A DNA stretch of 64,000 bases, from the NCBI RefSeq assembly GCF_000787855.1, contig NZ_BBPQ01000044.1, positions 1 to 64,000 on the forward strand, in the 5' to 3' direction. This DNA comes from Streptacidiphilus anmyonensis. Its GTDB lineage: Bacteria; Actinomycetota; Actinomycetes; Streptomycetales; Streptomycetaceae. This document shows, one piece after another, positions 42,990 through 51,912 of this stretch (positions within the stretch are counted from its first letter, which is position 1; each line of letters starts with the position of its first letter). Made by a program: the position numbers and the translations under genes. The notes under the pieces are model-generated. The model worked only from the letters and a program-made list of their open reading frames with translations. It made no database searches and had not been told where the DNA came from.

Positions 42990-43832
42990 ATGGACATTGG
43001 TGTGCTCGGGCCCTGCCAGGTCACGCTGGCGGGGGCCTCCGTCGTACCGACAGCGATCAAGCCGCGCAAGGTGCTGGCGCTGCTGGCGATGTACCCCGAC
43101 CAGGTGGTGGCGGTCTCCCGGCTGATCGAGGAGCTGTGGGGCGCCAACCCGCCCCGGAGCGTGCAGACCACGCTCCAGACCTACATCCTCCAGGTGCGCA
43201 ACCTCATCGGCGCCGCGCTCGCGGTGGGCCCCGGCGGGAACCTGGGCTGCGGCCCCAAGGACATCCTGGTCACCTCCGCCAACGGCTACATGCTCGACAC
43301 CCAGGGCGGCCTGGTCGACGCCGTCGAGGCCGAGCGGCTCGCCGCCATCGGCCACCGCGCCCTGTCGGTCGGCGACCACCAGACCGCCGCCTCCCGCTTC
43401 CGCCAGGCGCTGGCCCTGTGGCGCGGCCCGGTCCTGGTCGACGTGCAGGTCGGCCCGCTGCTGGAGGCCGACGTGATCCGGCTGGAGGAGTGCCGGCTGA
43501 GCATCCTGAGCCAGCGGATCGAGGCCGACCTGGCCCTCGGCATGCACCACGAGATCCTCGGCGAGCTGGCCGGTCTGGCCGCCCGCCACACCACCCATGA
43601 GCGGCTCCAGGCGCAGTTGATGCTGGCCCTGTACCGGGCCGGACGTCGTGGCAGCGCCCTGGAGACCTACCAGCGGCTCCGGATCACCCTCGGCCGCGAG
43701 CTGGGCCTGGACCCGTCCCCGACCCTGCAGGGCCTGCAACGGGCGATGCTCTCCGACGACCCCGAGCTGGAGTACGCGGGAGCGGGAGCGGGAATCGGGC
43801 CCGGTTCGCTGGCGGTGGGCCGGTCGGGCTGA
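42990..43832 (+). CDS. SARP family transcriptional activator 2
   Basis: 280 residues, winged-helix plus activation domain, with the same layout as SARP 1 (ELWGANPPRSVQTTLQTYILQVR). An insertion with AVGPGGNLGCGPKDILVTS lies in the linker. A GAAGGAGCT site precedes the ATG. It sits at the head of the type II polyketide genes, so it is the likely activator of the right arm, while SARP 1 may control the left; the reverse is possible. Confidence 0.93.
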   Translation: MDIGVLGPCQVTLAGASVVPTAIKPRKVLALLAMYPDQVVAVSRLIEELWGANPPRSVQTTLQTYILQVRNLIGAALAVGPGGNLGCGPKDILVTSANGYMLDTQGGLVDAVEAERLAAIGHRALSVGDHQTAASRFRQALALWRGPVLVDVQVGPLLEADVIRLEECRLSILSQRIEADLALGMHHEILGELAGLAARHTTHERLQAQLMLALYRAGRRGSALETYQRLRITLGRELGLDPSPTLQGLQRAMLSDDPELEYAGAGAGIGPGSLAVGRSG

Positions 43833-43894
43833 GACCTGGTCAGCCCCTCGGCGCCGCAAGGGCACCACTCACCTCACCGAAAGGACCGCACGCG

Positions 43895-44161
43895 ATGGCC
43901 ACCTATACCGTGCAGGAGCTGACCGCTGCGCTGCGCGAGTGCGCCGGCGACTCCGACACCTACGACCTGTCCACGGCCGACGACTCCGTCCTCGACGTCA
44001 CGTTCTTCGAGCTCGGTTACGACTCCCTCGCGGTGCTCCAGGTCACCGGTGTGATCGGGCGCCAGCTCGGCATCCAGATCGAGGACGACGCGGTGGCGCA
44101 GGCGGAGACGCCGCGCCTGCTGCTGAAGATCATCAACGCCGCTCCGTCGCGCGCCGCCTGA
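43895..44161 (+). CDS. Type II polyketide acyl carrier protein
   Basis: 88 residues with the type II PKS pattern FELGYDSLAVLQ; the phosphopantetheine Ser is Ser44. The N-terminus MATYTVQELTAAL and the end ETPRLLLKIINAA are typical of aromatic-polyketide ACPs. It lies 3 kb from KS-alpha and KS-beta rather than right after them, an unusual order. A GAAAGGACC site precedes the ATG. Confidence 0.95.
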   Translation: MATYTVQELTAALRECAGDSDTYDLSTADDSVLDVTFFELGYDSLAVLQVTGVIGRQLGIQIEDDAVAQAETPRLLLKIINAAPSRAA

Positions 44162-44180
44162 TTCGAAAGGTCGAACGTTC

Positions 44181-44564
44181 ATGCCGTACGCAGCCATCAC
44201 CTACCGGGTCAAGCCCGGCTTCGAGGACGAGATCGCCGCGATCTTCGCCGGGTTCCAGCGGGTGGACACGCCCGATCTCCCCTCGTTCCAGGCCGGCGAG
44301 GCGCCCGCCGGGCGCCTGCTCGGCACCGGCGTCTTCATCAAGGACGACGTCCTGGTCCGGGTCATCCACTACGAGGGGGAGTTCGCCGCGGTCGGGCGTC
44401 ACATGGCCGCGCAGAAGGGCGTCCACAAGCTGGAGGAGGAGCTTCTCCCGTACCTCGCCGAGGAGCGCGACACCCGCAGCGACGCGGACTTCGCCGCGTA
44501 CTTCAAGGACGCGACGATGCGCTCCATCGCCCAGCTCACGGTGGACACCCACCCGGGCCGCTGA
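44181..44564 (+). CDS. SchA/CurD-like protein 1
   Basis: 127 residues. Start MPYAAITYRVKPGFEDEIAAIF and the middle GVFIKDDVLVRVIHYEG match the SchA/CurD-like domain found in spore-pigment and pentangular polyphenol clusters. It is a ferredoxin-like alpha+beta fold of the ABM superfamily type. The exact step is not settled; a cyclase or oxygenase role is proposed for relatives. It follows the ACP by 19 bp. A paralogue is encoded at 45515-45916. Confidence 0.85.
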   Translation: MPYAAITYRVKPGFEDEIAAIFAGFQRVDTPDLPSFQAGEAPAGRLLGTGVFIKDDVLVRVIHYEGEFAAVGRHMAAQKGVHKLEEELLPYLAEERDTRSDADFAAYFKDATMRSIAQLTVDTHPGR

Positions 44565-44593
44565 CCGGCACGGCCGAGAGAGGAGGGAGGGCC

Positions 44594-45046
44594 GTGGTCG
44601 AGACCCTCAGCGTGCTCGCGGCCCTGGGCACCGGAGTCACCGCGGGCGTGCTGTTCGCCGTCGCGCTCAGCGTGCTGCCCGCGCTGTTCGCGATGGAGCC
44701 GCGCACCTACGTGGAGGCGCACCGGCTGCTGGGTCGCAACTGGGATCCGGTGATGCCGCTGATCGTGCTCACCAGCACCGGCCTCAACGTGGCGCTCGCG
44801 GTGCTGCGGACCGGCACGGCGCGTGAGCTGTACATCGTGACCTCGGTGCTGCTGTTGGGCGTCTCGACGGTCTCGCACCTGTGCAACGTCCCCATCAACC
44901 GCAGAGTCAAGGCGGTCGCCACGGACGGGGCGCTACCGTCGGACTGGGAGGACCCGCGTCCCCTCTGGCGGCGGTGGCACATGCTGCGCACCGGCCTGGC
45001 GCTGGCCGCCCTCGTGGTGGGCAGCGGCGCGACAGCTCTGCACTGA
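44594..45046 (+). CDS. DUF1772 (anthrone oxygenase-like) membrane protein 1
   Basis: 150 residues with four hydrophobic segments and the family pattern VTAGVLFAVALSVLPAL, then NVPINRRV, as in DUF1772 proteins. Members act as cofactor-free anthrone oxygenases in aromatic polyketide pathways. The GTG start has an AGGAGGGAGG site. A paralogue lies at 49970-50434. Confidence 0.83.
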   Translation: MVETLSVLAALGTGVTAGVLFAVALSVLPALFAMEPRTYVEAHRLLGRNWDPVMPLIVLTSTGLNVALAVLRTGTARELYIVTSVLLLGVSTVSHLCNVPINRRVKAVATDGALPSDWEDPRPLWRRWHMLRTGLALAALVVGSGATALH

Positions 45047-45120
45047 CAGTCCCCGGGCGGGGCTCCTCGGAGTCCCGCCCTTTCCCGCCCGCGGGCGGCC
45101 GGCCAAGGAGACGACCACCC

Positions 45121-45447
45121 ATGCGACCACCATCCATCCGATTACGACGACGCCTGCTCACCACGGCGCTGGTGCTGGGCCTGGCCCTGCCGGGGCTCGC
45201 GGCCTGCGCCGACGCCAAGGGCTCGTGCGACAAGGGGCAGTGCCGCCTCGACCTGCACGAGGGCTCGCAACTCTCGCTCGACGGAGCCGACTTCGTGGTC
45301 AAGCGGGTCGACGCGGCCTCGATCGTCATCAGTTCGCACGGCTTCAGCTACACGCTCCAGAAGGGCTTCGACCTGAAGCTCGGCCGGTTCCACCTGAAGC
45401 TCGCGGACGTCAACGACGGCTCGGCCGGAGTGAACGTCTCCAGCTGA
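45121..45447 (+). CDS. Small putative lipoprotein
   Basis: 108 residues. A basic start (RLRRRLL) and hydrophobic signal run to the lipobox LAAC near residue 28, followed by a Cys-rich start of the mature part and a small beta-rich domain (DFVVKRVDAASIVIS, FDLKLGRFHLKLADV). No family recognised. The ATG has AAGGAG upstream. It may be bound to the outer membrane face and is unusual inside a type II polyketide cluster. Confidence 0.75.
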   Translation: MRPPSIRLRRRLLTTALVLGLALPGLAACADAKGSCDKGQCRLDLHEGSQLSLDGADFVVKRVDAASIVISSHGFSYTLQKGFDLKLGRFHLKLADVNDGSAGVNVSS

Positions 45448-45459
45448 GCGGCGCACAAG

Positions 45460-45488
45460 GAGGCCGGACCCGCAGGGGGTCCGGCCTC
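45460..45488. terminator. Terminator between lipoprotein and SchA/CurD 2
   Basis: 11-bp perfect stem (45460-45470 with 45478-45488) with a 7-base loop between the converging genes. Confidence 0.75.
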
Positions 45489-45514
45489 GACGCGTCCGGG
45501 GACGGTCCGGGACG

Positions 45515-45916
45515 TCAGCCGCGTATCGAGATCTGCGTCAGGCAGGGCAGCAGGCTGCGGTTGAAGGTCGCCACGAAGCCCTCCGGCGTGCCGGTGTCGC
45601 GCGGCTTGCTGAGGTAGGGCTTCAGCTTGGCCTCGACCTCCTGCACGCCCGGCTGGGTGGCCATGTGCCAGGCGACCTCCTGGAGGTCGCCCTCGTACTC
45701 GATGAGCCGGACCATCGTCGCGTCGCGCAGGAAGACGGCCGTGGACAGGATCCGCGTCGTCGGCGCCGGCGCGTCGGCGTCCGGCGCCGCGCCCGCTCCC
45801 GCTCCCGGCCGGCCCTGCACGGACGACGAGCCGACCCGCTTGAAGCTGCCGAAGATCTCCGCCAGCTCCTTCTCGAAGCCGGACTTGATGTCGTACTGGA
45901 TCGCCGCGAAGGGCAT
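45515..45916 (-). CDS. SchA/CurD-like protein 2
   Basis: 133 residues, start MPFAAIQYDIKSGFEKELAEIF, paralogous to the protein at 44181. It carries a Gly/Ala/Pro insertion (about 34-52). The start is fixed by the AGGAGAGGAG ribosome site just upstream; that site itself encodes a spurious longer N-terminus. It is the only minus-strand gene in the first half of the right arm and is divergent from the TcmI cyclase operon. Confidence 0.83.
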   Translation of the reverse strand: MPFAAIQYDIKSGFEKELAEIFGSFKRVGSSSVQGRPGAGAGAAPDADAPAPTTRILSTAVFLRDATMVRLIEYEGDLQEVAWHMATQPGVQEVEAKLKPYLSKPRDTGTPEGFVATFNRSLLPCLTQISIRG

Positions 45917-46064
45917 GCCCTCTCCTCTCCTCATGGTCGCGGGCGGGCCGGGCCGTCGGCGGGGGGAAGGCCGACGGCCGCGCGGCCCGCCCGGCCCCTC
46001 CATGCTGGCCCGCGCTTTCGCGCCGGACTCGAGGGCGGCTGGTCCGCCGACCGTGCAGCCCATG

Positions 46065-46082
46065 TCGAGCGCCACTCGAGGG
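46065..46082 (+). promoter_or_regulatory. SARP-type heptamer repeat upstream of the KS operon
   Basis: TCGAGCG (46065) and TCGAGGG (46076) start exactly 11 bp apart; a further TCGAGGG lies at 46029. TCGAGCG-like heptamers at 11-bp spacing are established SARP sites (DnrI, ActII-ORF4). This pair lies 63 bp before the TcmI cyclase start and should drive the main operon, and perhaps the divergent SchA/CurD gene. Confidence 0.65.
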
Positions 46083-46144
46083 AGGCGGAGGAGTGTTCGG
46101 ACCGCTGCTGTGAAGCAAGTCATCGACCCGCAGAGGAGGCGGCG

Positions 46145-46480
46145 GTGCACCGGACACTGATCGTGGCACGGATGGACCCGAGGAACGCTGAGCCTGTCGC
46201 GAAGCTGTTCGAGGAGTCGGACGGGACGGATCTGCCGCACCTGATCGGCGTGTCCCGCCGCACGCTCTTCAACTTCCACAACCTGTACTTCCACCTCGTC
46301 GAGGCGGACCAGGACATCTCCCCGAACCTCTACAAGGCCCGCAGCCACCCGCTGTACGAGCGGATCAACACCGGTCTGACCGAGTGGATCTCGCCGTACG
46401 ACCCGAACTGGCAGGAGCCGAAGGACGCCATGGCGTCCCCGTTCTACGTGTGGACCAGCGAGCAGGGGAGGATCCAGTGA
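46145..46480 (+). CDS. TcmI-type polyketide cyclase
   Basis: 111 residues with the TcmI pattern: MHRTLIVARMDPRNAEPVAKLF, DLPHLIGVSRRTLF, and HPLYERINTGL. It directs ring closure of the folded poly-beta-ketone chain. The GTG is preceded by AGGAGG. The stop overlaps the cupin start. Same gene neighbourhood (cyclase, cupin, KS-alpha, KS-beta) as in WhiE-type spore-pigment and pentangular polyphenol clusters. Confidence 0.93.
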   Translation: MHRTLIVARMDPRNAEPVAKLFEESDGTDLPHLIGVSRRTLFNFHNLYFHLVEADQDISPNLYKARSHPLYERINTGLTEWISPYDPNWQEPKDAMASPFYVWTSEQGRIQ

Positions 46481-46917
46481 CCACGCCCGTCAACGACCCG
46501 AGCATCCTTCGCGTCAACGTCTCCGACGCCACGCCCAACCGCAAGCGCGGCGGTGACATCCGGGTCACCCTGAGCCCCGTCACCGTCGGCTGCGGCTCCG
46601 GCTTCGGCGGTGTGCTGCACCTGGAGGCCGGCGAGTACATCACCCGCCACTACCACCCGTACTCCGAGGAGTTCCTGCACGTCGTCCAGGGCCAGCTGGA
46701 GCTGACCCTGGACGGCAAGCCGCTCGAACTCGGCCCGGAGGACTCGGTGCTGATCCCGATCGGCGTCGACCACCGGCTGGTCAACGTCGGCAAGGTGCGG
46801 GCCACCGCCGTCTTCCACCTGTCGCCGCTGGCGCCCCGCCCCGAGCTGGGCCACGTGGACACCGAGGACGTCGTCGACGCGGGCGCGCCGCAGCCGCAGG
46901 TGGGCGATGCCCCATGA
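46477..46917 (+). CDS. Cupin-domain polyketide cyclase/assembly protein
   Basis: 146 residues, single cupin barrel. Metal-site residues are in [16 protein letters not shown] (first cupin motif) and the second motif is in [12 protein letters not shown]. Homologues (WhiE ORFII type) act at early cyclisation. The GTG start overlaps the TcmI cyclase stop and its own stop overlaps KS-alpha, so the three are translated together. Confidence 0.9.
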   Translation: MTTPVNDPSILRVNVSDATPNRKRGGDIRVTLSPVTVGCGSGFGGVLHLEAGEYITRHYHPYSEEFLHVVQGQLELTLDGKPLELGPEDSVLIPIGVDHRLVNVGKVRATAVFHLSPLAPRPELGHVDTEDVVDAGAPQPQVGDAP

Positions 46918-48191
46918 CCCGTCGTGCCGTCATCACCGGCATAGGGGTGGTCGCTCCCGGCGGACCCGACCGGGAGGCCTTCTGGGACCTGCTGTCCGCC
47001 GGGCGCACCGCGACCCGGCGGATCTCCCTCTTCGACCCCACCCCGTTCCGTTCCCAGGTGGCCGCCGAGGTCGACTTCGACCCGGCGGCCCGGGGGCTGA
47101 CGGACGCCCAGATCCTGCGCATGGACCGGGCCGCGCAGTTCGCCGTCGTCGGCGCGCGTGAGGCCGTCGAGGACAGCGGCATCGAGCTGGACGCCGTCGA
47201 ACCCGAGCGGATCGCGGTCAGCATCGGCAGCGCCGTGGGCTGCACCATGGGCCTGGAGCAGGAGTACGTCACCCTGAGCGACGGCGGCCGCAACTGGCTC
47301 GTCGACCACACCAAGGGCGTGCCGCACCTGTACGGCTACATGGTGCCGAGCACCCTGGCCGTCGAGGTGGCCAGGGACGCGGGCGCGGAGGGGCCGGTCG
47401 CGCTGATCTCGACCGGCTGCACCTCCGGGCTCGACTCCATCGGCCACGCCATGCAGCTGATCGAGGAGGGTTCGGCCGACGTCGTGCTCGCGGGCGCGAC
47501 CGACGCGCCGCTCTCCCCGATCACCTCCGCCTGTTTCGACGCGATCAAGGCCACCACCCCGGACAACCACCGTCCCGAGTCGGCGTCGCGGCCCTTCGAC
47601 CGGGACCGCTCCGGCTTCGTGCTGGCCGAGGGCTCGGCGGTGCTGGTGCTGGAGGAGAAGAGCGCGGCCGAGGCGCGCGGCGCGCACATCTACGCCGAGC
47701 TGGTCGGCTTCGCCGGCCGCAGCAACGCCTTCCACATGACGGGCCTGAAGGCCGACGGCCGGGAGATGGCCGAGGCCATCACCCGGGCGCTGGCCCAGGC
47801 GAAGCTGGACCCGACCGCCGTCGGCTACATCAACGCGCACGGCTCCGGCACCAAGCAGAACGACCGTCACGAGACGGCGGCCTTCAAGCGCAGCCTGGGC
47901 GACCACGCCTACCGGACGCCGGTCAGCTCCATCAAGTCGATGGTCGGCCACTCGCTCGGCGCGATCGGCTCGATCGAGGTCGCCGCCAGCGCGCTGGCCC
48001 TGGAACACCAGGTGGTGCCGCCCACGGCCAACCTGGAGGTCGCCGACGCCGAGTGCGATCTGGACTACGTCCCCAAGACCGCGCGCGAGCACCGCATGGA
48101 CGTGGTGCTGAGCGTCGGCAGCGGATTCGGCGGATTCCAGAGCGCGATGCTGCTCGCCCGACCGGGCGTCGTCGCCTACGAGAGGAGCTGA
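46914..48191 (+). CDS. Type II PKS ketosynthase alpha
   Basis: 425 residues, the condensing subunit of the minimal PKS. The active-site Cys169 is in STGCTSGLD, with His309 in NAHGSGT and His346 in MVGHSLGA. Works as a heterodimer with KS-beta on malonyl-ACP. The ATG overlaps the cupin stop. Sequence flavour and neighbours fit the long-chain (pentangular/spore-pigment) branch; chain length cannot be fixed by eye. Confidence 0.97.
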   Translation: MTRRAVITGIGVVAPGGPDREAFWDLLSAGRTATRRISLFDPTPFRSQVAAEVDFDPAARGLTDAQILRMDRAAQFAVVGAREAVEDSGIELDAVEPERIAVSIGSAVGCTMGLEQEYVTLSDGGRNWLVDHTKGVPHLYGYMVPSTLAVEVARDAGAEGPVALISTGCTSGLDSIGHAMQLIEEGSADVVLAGATDAPLSPITSACFDAIKATTPDNHRPESASRPFDRDRSGFVLAEGSAVLVLEEKSAAEARGAHIYAELVGFAGRSNAFHMTGLKADGREMAEAITRALAQAKLDPTAVGYINAHGSGTKQNDRHETAAFKRSLGDHAYRTPVSSIKSMVGHSLGAIGSIEVAASALALEHQVVPPTANLEVADAECDLDYVPKTAREHRMDVVLSVGSGFGGFQSAMLLARPGVVAYERS

Positions 48192-48193
48192 GC

Positions 48194-49429
48194 GTGTCCG
48201 CATCAGCAGACGACGCCCCGCTGATCACCGGTATCGGCGTGGTCGCGCCGACCGGGCTGGGCACCGCCGATCACTGGGCCGCGGTCCTCGCGGGCAAGTC
48301 CGGCATCGGCCCGATCAGCCGCTTCGACCCGGCGACCTACCCGGTCCGCTACGCGGGCGAGGTGCCCGGCTTCGACACCGCGGCGCAGGTGCCCAGCCGG
48401 CTGGTCACCCAGACCGACCGGTGGACCCACCTGGCGCTCGCGGCGACCGCCGACGCGCTGGAGGACGCGGCCGTCGATCCCAAGCAACTGCCGGAGTTCG
48501 AGATGGCCGTGGTCACCTCGTCCTCCTCGGGCGGCACCGAGTTCGGCCAGCACGAGATGGAGAACCTGTACCAGCACGACCCGTCCTGGGTGGGCGCCTA
48601 CCAGTCGATCGCCTGGTTCTACGCGGCCACCACCGGCCAGGTCTCCATCCGGCACGGCATGCGCGGCCCCTGCGGCGTGATCTGCTGCGAGCAGGCCGGC
48701 GGCCTGGACGCGGTAGGGCAGAGCAGAAGGCTGCTGCGCCGCGACGCTCGTCTGGTCGTGACCGGCGGCACCGACTCCTCGCTCTGTCCCTACGGGGTGA
48801 CCGCGCAGCTCAGCTCCGAGGGACTGTCCACGGTGGACGACCCGCTCCGGGCCTACCTGCCCTTCTCCGCGGACGCCTCCGGCTTCCTGCCGGGGGAGGG
48901 CGGCGCGATCCTGATCACGGAGCGCCCCGACGCCCTCGCCGAGCGCGGCGGCGGCCGCGCCTACGCCCGGGTGCTCGGCTACGCGGCCGGCTTCGACCCG
49001 GCGCCGGGCGGTGACCGCCCGCCGGTGCTCACCCGCACGATCGAGCGGGCCCTCGCGGACGCGGGGCTGCGCCCGCAGGAGGTCGACGTGGTCTTCGCCG
49101 ACGCCTCCGGCGTGCCGCAGGCCGACGCGGAGGAGGCGGCGGCGCTGCGCGCGCTGTTCGGCGCGTACGGCGTCCCGGTCACCGCGCCGAAGACGCTGAC
49201 GGGCCGCCTCTACGGCGGCGGCGCCCCGCTGGACGTCGCCACCGCCGCGCTGGCGCTGCACCACCAGGTCATCCCGCACACCCCGGGCGTGCCGTCGGCG
49301 CGGCCCGAGTTCGGGCTCGACCTGGTGCTGGACGGGCCCCGTCCGGCCGCCCTGCGCACCGCCCTGATCGTGGCCCGCGGCTACGGCGGCTTCAACGCGG
49401 CCCTGGTCCTCGGCGCCGTCCCGCACTGA
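48194..49429 (+). CDS. Type II PKS ketosynthase beta (chain length factor)
   Basis: 411 residues. The Cys position of KS-alpha is replaced by Gln167 in CCEQAGGLD, the signature of chain length factors, which initiate by malonyl-ACP decarboxylation and set chain length. The GTG start lies two bases after the KS-alpha stop. The ACP that normally follows is absent; an aromatase gene follows instead. Confidence 0.97.
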   Translation: MSASADDAPLITGIGVVAPTGLGTADHWAAVLAGKSGIGPISRFDPATYPVRYAGEVPGFDTAAQVPSRLVTQTDRWTHLALAATADALEDAAVDPKQLPEFEMAVVTSSSSGGTEFGQHEMENLYQHDPSWVGAYQSIAWFYAATTGQVSIRHGMRGPCGVICCEQAGGLDAVGQSRRLLRRDARLVVTGGTDSSLCPYGVTAQLSSEGLSTVDDPLRAYLPFSADASGFLPGEGGAILITERPDALAERGGGRAYARVLGYAAGFDPAPGGDRPPVLTRTIERALADAGLRPQEVDVVFADASGVPQADAEEAAALRALFGAYGVPVTAPKTLTGRLYGGGAPLDVATAALALHHQVIPHTPGVPSARPEFGLDLVLDGPRPAALRTALIVARGYGGFNAALVLGAVPH

Positions 49430-49933
<504 letters not shown>

Positions 49934-49969
49934 GGCGATCCCACCGACCGACGCCAGAAGGGAGCCGAT

Positions 49970-50434
49970 GTGCTCGCCCTGCTCGCACCCGTGGTGCTGC
50001 TGCTCAACGGCCTCGCCGCCGGCGTAATGCTCGGCACCCTGCTCGGCGGCTGGCCGCTGCTGGCCGCACTGCCCGCGGACCGCTACGTCGAGGCGTACGC
50101 GTTCCTCGCCACCCGCTACGACCCGGCCATGCCGATCTGCCTGCTCGGGACCCTGGCCGGGGACGTCACGCTGGCGTCGCTCTCCTCGGTGGGCAGCCAC
50201 CCCGCCGCCCGTGCGCTCTTCCTGGTCGCGGCGGCGCTGGCGGTGACCACGGTCGCCATCTCGGTGAGCAAGAACGTGCCCACCAACCGGTGGATCCAGT
50301 CCGTCGACCCGGACGCCCCGCCCGCGGACCTGCCCGCCAAGAAGGCCGCCTGGGGCGTCTGGAACCGGCGCCGCAGCCTGGTCGCCATCGCCGCCCTGCT
50401 CGTCAACTGCGCCGCCCTGTCAGCCCTGCTGTAA
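49970..50434 (+). CDS. DUF1772 (anthrone oxygenase-like) membrane protein 2
   Basis: 154 residues, four hydrophobic segments, ending in the NVPTNRW-type motif of DUF1772. Paralogue of the protein at 44594. The GTG start (49970) has GAAGGGAG upstream; the ATG two bases before it is out of frame. Two such proteins suggest two oxygen insertions or a paired complex. Confidence 0.82.
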   Translation: MLALLAPVVLLLNGLAAGVMLGTLLGGWPLLAALPADRYVEAYAFLATRYDPAMPICLLGTLAGDVTLASLSSVGSHPAARALFLVAAALAVTTVAISVSKNVPTNRWIQSVDPDAPPADLPAKKAAWGVWNRRRSLVAIAALLVNCAALSALL

Positions 50435-50474
50435 AGCCACCGCTCGGAACCGATCACCCAAGGAACGAGGAGTC

Positions 50475-51227
50475 ATGGATCTCGGCCTCACCGGTAAGAA
50501 GGCACTGGTCACCGGCGGGACCCGGGGCGTCGGGCGCGGCATCGTGCTGGCGCTCGCCCGGGCCGGAGTGGACGTCGTCACCTGCTACCAGCAGCCCGGT
50601 GAGGCCGTCACCGCGCTGGAGCGGGACCTGAAGGAGATCGGCGGCGACCACCTGGTGGTCCAGGCCGACGTCTCCGACCCGGCCCAGGTGGCCGCGCTGG
50701 TCGAGCACGCGCGGGCCAAGTTCGGCCGGCTCGACCTGGTCGTCAACAACGCCGGCGCGATCAGCCACATCCCCTACGCCGAGCTGCCCCTCGAGGAGTT
50801 CCAGCGGGTCTTCGCGGTCAACGTCACCGGCGCGCACCTGGTCATCCAGAACGCGCTGCCGCTGCTGGACGCCGGGTCCTCGGTGGTCAGCATCGGCTCC
50901 AAGGCGGTCGACGCGGGCATCCCGCTGCGCTCCCACTACACCGCCACCAAGGCGGCGCTGGCCGGCCTGAACCGGTCGCTGGCCAAGGAGTTCGGCAGCA
51001 AGGGCATCCGGTTCAACGTGGTCGCGCTCGGCGTCGTCGAGACGGAGAACCTCTACAAGATGCCCGAGGAGCAGCGCGCGCTGATGGTCGAGCGCTACTC
51101 GGCGAAGACCGCGCTGGGCCGCCTGGGCCTGCCCGAGGAGGTCGCCGGCGCGATCCTGTGGCTGGCGAGCGACCTCTCCCGCTACGTCACCGGCTCCACC
51201 GTCTCGGTCGACGGGGGCATCTCCTGA
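50475..51227 (+). CDS. SDR-family ketoreductase 1
   Basis: 250 residues, Rossmann-fold reductase. The cofactor motif TGGTRGVG is at 14-21, NNAG near residue 93, and the catalytic Tyr/Lys are in HYTATKAAL with Ser in VVSIGSKAV. Likely reduces one keto group of the polyketide or an aromatised intermediate with NADPH. The stop overlaps the next start. Confidence 0.92.
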   Translation: MDLGLTGKKALVTGGTRGVGRGIVLALARAGVDVVTCYQQPGEAVTALERDLKEIGGDHLVVQADVSDPAQVAALVEHARAKFGRLDLVVNNAGAISHIPYAELPLEEFQRVFAVNVTGAHLVIQNALPLLDAGSSVVSIGSKAVDAGIPLRSHYTATKAALAGLNRSLAKEFGSKGIRFNVVALGVVETENLYKMPEEQRALMVERYSAKTALGRLGLPEEVAGAILWLASDLSRYVTGSTVSVDGGIS

Positions 51228-51562
51228 TGGCGGCCCAGAGCGCCGAGACCTTCCGCGTCCTGCTCTCCATGAAGATCAAGGAGGGCCAGGCCGCCGCGTT
51301 CGAGCAGGAGTGGCTCTCCGGGACGGACGCCGTCACCGGCCACCGGGCCAACCTGGGCCAGTGGCTGGGCCGCAGCAGCACCGACCCGGACACCTACTTC
51401 ATCGTCAGCGACTGGGTCGACGAGGCCGGGTTCAAGGACTTCGAGGACAGCGGCGCCCACGTCGAGCACCGCGAGCGCCTGCACGCCTACCGGGCCGACG
51501 CCACCTTCGCCACGATGCGGGTGGTCCACCACATCGAGGGAGCGGCGACCCGTGTCGGGTGA
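51227..51562 (+). CDS. ABM-family monooxygenase 1
   Basis: 111 residues, antibiotic biosynthesis monooxygenase fold. The pattern VLLSMKIKEGQAAAFEQEW, then YFIVSDWVDEAGFKDFE, is that of cofactor-free quinone-forming oxygenases such as ActVA-Orf6/TcmH. Its ATG shares two bases with the ketoreductase stop. It overlaps ABM 2 by 11 bases, and the two may form a heterodimer. Confidence 0.87.
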   Translation: MAAQSAETFRVLLSMKIKEGQAAAFEQEWLSGTDAVTGHRANLGQWLGRSSTDPDTYFIVSDWVDEAGFKDFEDSGAHVEHRERLHAYRADATFATMRVVHHIEGAATRVG

Positions 51563-51896
51563 GGTCCGGGTGATGGTCCACCAGCGGGCCAGGGACGCCG
51601 CCGAACTGGCCGCCGTCGAGGCGGCCTACCAGCTGGTCTCCGCCCGCATGGCGGGCGTCCCCGGGCTGCTCGGCAACGAGCTGCTGCGCTCCTCCACCGA
51701 CCCGACCAGCCTGGTCGTCGCCAGCCGCTGGGCCGACCGGGCCGCGTTCGAGGCGTGGGAGCGCGGCGCGGAGCACCGCCAGGACACCGCGCCGCTGCGC
51801 GCCTACCGCGACGACCGGCTCGCGGTCCCGTTCGGCATCTACGAGGTCGCCTCGGCGTGGGACGCCCAGGGTCCCGTCCCGCAGACCACTCCCTGA
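51552..51896 (+). CDS. ABM-family monooxygenase 2
   Basis: 114 residues, same small dimeric fold (EVRVMVHQRARD, LLGNELLRSSTDPTSLVVASRWADRAAFEAW in several segments). The GTG start lies inside ABM 1. Less conserved than ABM 1 at the N-terminus. A third member is at 59169. Confidence 0.85.
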   Translation: MSGEVRVMVHQRARDAAELAAVEAAYQLVSARMAGVPGLLGNELLRSSTDPTSLVVASRWADRAAFEAWERGAEHRQDTAPLRAYRDDRLAVPFGIYEVASAWDAQGPVPQTTP

Positions 51897-51912
51897 AAGG
51901 ATGGAGAGATCC

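Noticed and set aside
25093-43832. FkbH-like glyceryl-ACP synthase
   Set aside because: Looked for because of the tetronate-like neighbours; all genes here are otherwise assigned and none has a HAD-type phosphatase signature of that family.
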